This document shows, one piece after another, positions 4,236 to 5,095 of a stretch of 5,095 bases of DNA. Every line of letters starts with the position of its first letter. Positions within the stretch are counted from its first letter, which is position 1. Under the pieces are notes generated by a model that was not told the DNA's origin, made no database searches, and saw nothing but the letters and a program-made list of their open reading frames with translations. The position numbers were made by a program, and so were the translations under genes. This DNA is from Akkermansiaceae bacterium. Its GTDB lineage: Bacteria; Verrucomicrobiota; Verrucomicrobiia; Verrucomicrobiales; Akkermansiaceae. The stretch is from the NCBI GenBank assembly GCA_025457805.1, contig JALOTR010000289.1, forward strand, positions 1 through 5,095, in the 5' to 3' direction.

Positions 4236-5095
4236 TCAATAACTGCGGCCCCAGATTGCCCGCGTGGTGGTTTCCGCTCCGGTGAGGATGCATTTGGAGC
4301 CCTGGGGCGCAGGCAGCGTGACGGTGTCCAAGGGGATGCAGCGGATGGTGATTTTGTGCTGTTTGGAGAGTTCATCCTCCTGCGCCGCCGTGCCAGCCCA
4401 GGGAGTGATCAGCCAACCGGGATTTTCCTTGCTCCAATGCGCGTGGAAATCCTCCAGCGAGTCACAGGTCGTGATATTCGCATCGCGGAACTCCGTGGCC
4501 CGGGTGAGAAGATTGTGATGAATCTCATCGAGAATCTCCGCAGCCGAGCGGATGAAATCCTCTTTCACCGGGAAATCCTTGCTTGCCACCGGTTGATCGC
4601 GCCGCTGCACGCAGACCTTGCGGGTCTCGATGTCACGGGGACCGATCTCGATGCGGATGGGCACGCCTTTTTTGATCCATTCCCATTTTTTCACTCCCCC
4701 GCTCAGGTCGCGGGTGTCGACGTGGACGCGCAATGGCTCGCCGCGATAGGTCTGGTGACGGAGGGTTTCGGCAAGCGCCTGGCAGGAGGCCACGACGGCT
4801 TCCCGCGTATCTTCCTTGGGCGTGATGGGCATGATGACGATCTGTTGGGTCGCGACGCGCGGCGGCAACACCAACCCGTCATCGTCCGAGTGGGCCATGA
4901 TGAGAGTGCCGATCATGCGGGTCGAGACACCCCACGAGGTGGTGTGCGCGTGCTGCACCGTGCCATCGCGGCCGGTGAATGAGATGTTTTGCGCCTTGGA
5001 GAAATTCTGACCAAGGTAATGGGAAGTGCCGGCTTGGATCGCTTTGCGGTCCTGCACCATCGCCTCCACGGTCAGCGTCATGTCTGCTCCGGGGA
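4236..5095 (-). CDS. proS: Prolyl-tRNA synthetase (archaeal/eukaryotic-like ProS), C-terminal portion
   Basis: ProS charges tRNA-Pro with proline in the cytoplasm. About 286 codons are present, and the 5' part lies beyond the right edge. The frame reads PGAD straight into MTLTVEAMVQDRKAIQAG, so the ATG at 5081 is internal, not the start. That stretch and TSHYLGQNFSKA (19-30, numbering from the ATG at 5081) belong to the catalytic core. WGVSTRMIGTLIMAHSDDDG (50-69) is class II motif 3, and VLPPRVATQQIVIMPI (71-86) opens the anticodon-binding domain. The C-terminal domain ends in GRSY, the expected terminal (F/W)xRxY-type tail of the archaeal-like class without an editing insertion. In that class a zinc site uses WCxxxxC and CxxC; here the matching positions are Ala229, Gln234, Cys264 and Thr267, so three of the four ligands are gone. 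The downstream scramblase-like gene follows after 18 bp. Confidence 0.95.
   Translation of the reverse strand, partial: PGADMTLTVEAMVQDRKAIQAGTSHYLGQNFSKAQNISFTGRDGTVQHAHTTSWGVSTRMIGTLIMAHSDDDGLVLPPRVATQQIVIMPITPKEDTREAVVASCQALAETLRHQTYRGEPLRVHVDTRDLSGGVKKWEWIKKGVPIRIEIGPRDIETRKVCVQRRDQPVASKDFPVKEDFIRSAAEILDEIHHNLLTRATEFRDANITTCDSLEDFHAHWSKENPGWLITPWAGTAAQEDELSKQHKITIRCIPLDTVTLPAPQGSKCILTGAETTTRAIWGRSY

Noticed and set aside
3987..4982. 331-codon open frame on the plus strand opposite proS and the scramblase-like gene
   Set aside because: It is antisense to proS, whose protein is clearly recognisable, and also crosses into the next gene. Its translation has no recognisable motif and the Arg/Gly/Asp-rich look of a GC-rich shadow frame.
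5079..5081. ATG as the true start of proS
   Set aside because: The frame is open to the window edge and encodes PGAD immediately upstream, which fits the internal catalytic core of prolyl-tRNA synthetases. The catalytic N-terminus would be missing otherwise.

Overview
The window is ordinary chromosomal DNA from a bacterium. It most likely comes from the Verrucomicrobiota (PVC group), order Verrucomicrobiales or a relative. The evidence is a GYF_2 (DUF4339) domain joined to a multi-pass membrane region, a LURP-one/scramblase-like protein starting DPTNPYATP, a secreted protein with a Pro/Gly tail, an archaeal/eukaryote-type prolyl-tRNA synthetase that has lost most of its zinc ligands, and few Shine-Dalgarno sequences. 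The lineage call is an inference. I see no mobile element, CRISPR array, rRNA or tRNA.

Layout, left to right. (1) 1-189, minus: the first 63 codons of dnaE (DNA polymerase III alpha, PHP domain), running off the left edge. (2) 190-261: the leader between the membrane gene and dnaE. It holds two adjacent hairpins, and the second appears to bury the dnaE ribosome-binding site and the first base of its AUG. (3) 262-1272, minus: a GYF_2 plus membrane protein of 336 residues. (4) 1273-1388: a divergent intergenic region with a 13-bp palindrome and an 11-bp direct repeat. (5) 1389-2495, plus: rlmN, the radical-SAM 23S rRNA A2503 / tRNA A37 methyltransferase, complete with all five functional cysteines. 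(6) 2496-2536: a convergent gap with an imperfect hairpin. (7) 2537-3460, minus: a secreted protein of unknown function with 33-residue helical repeats, a Ser/Lys tract and a Pro/Gly tail. (8) 3461-3545: an AT-rich promoter region. (9) 3546-4217, minus: a LURP-one/tubby/scramblase-like protein 18 bp downstream of (10) 4236-5095, minus: proS, encoding the C-terminal part of a class II prolyl-tRNA synthetase, with its 5' end beyond the window.

Translation and replication housekeeping genes (rlmN, proS, dnaE) are interleaved with lineage-specific envelope or membrane proteins. proS and the scramblase-like gene probably share a transcript, and the GYF_2 gene may be cotranscribed with dnaE. No previously undescribed multi-gene system is obvious. 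The observations most worth following are the DP[ST]NPYxxP motif shared by the two non-adjacent membrane-associated proteins, the hairpin over the dnaE start, the helical repeats of the secreted protein, and the degenerate zinc site of ProS.
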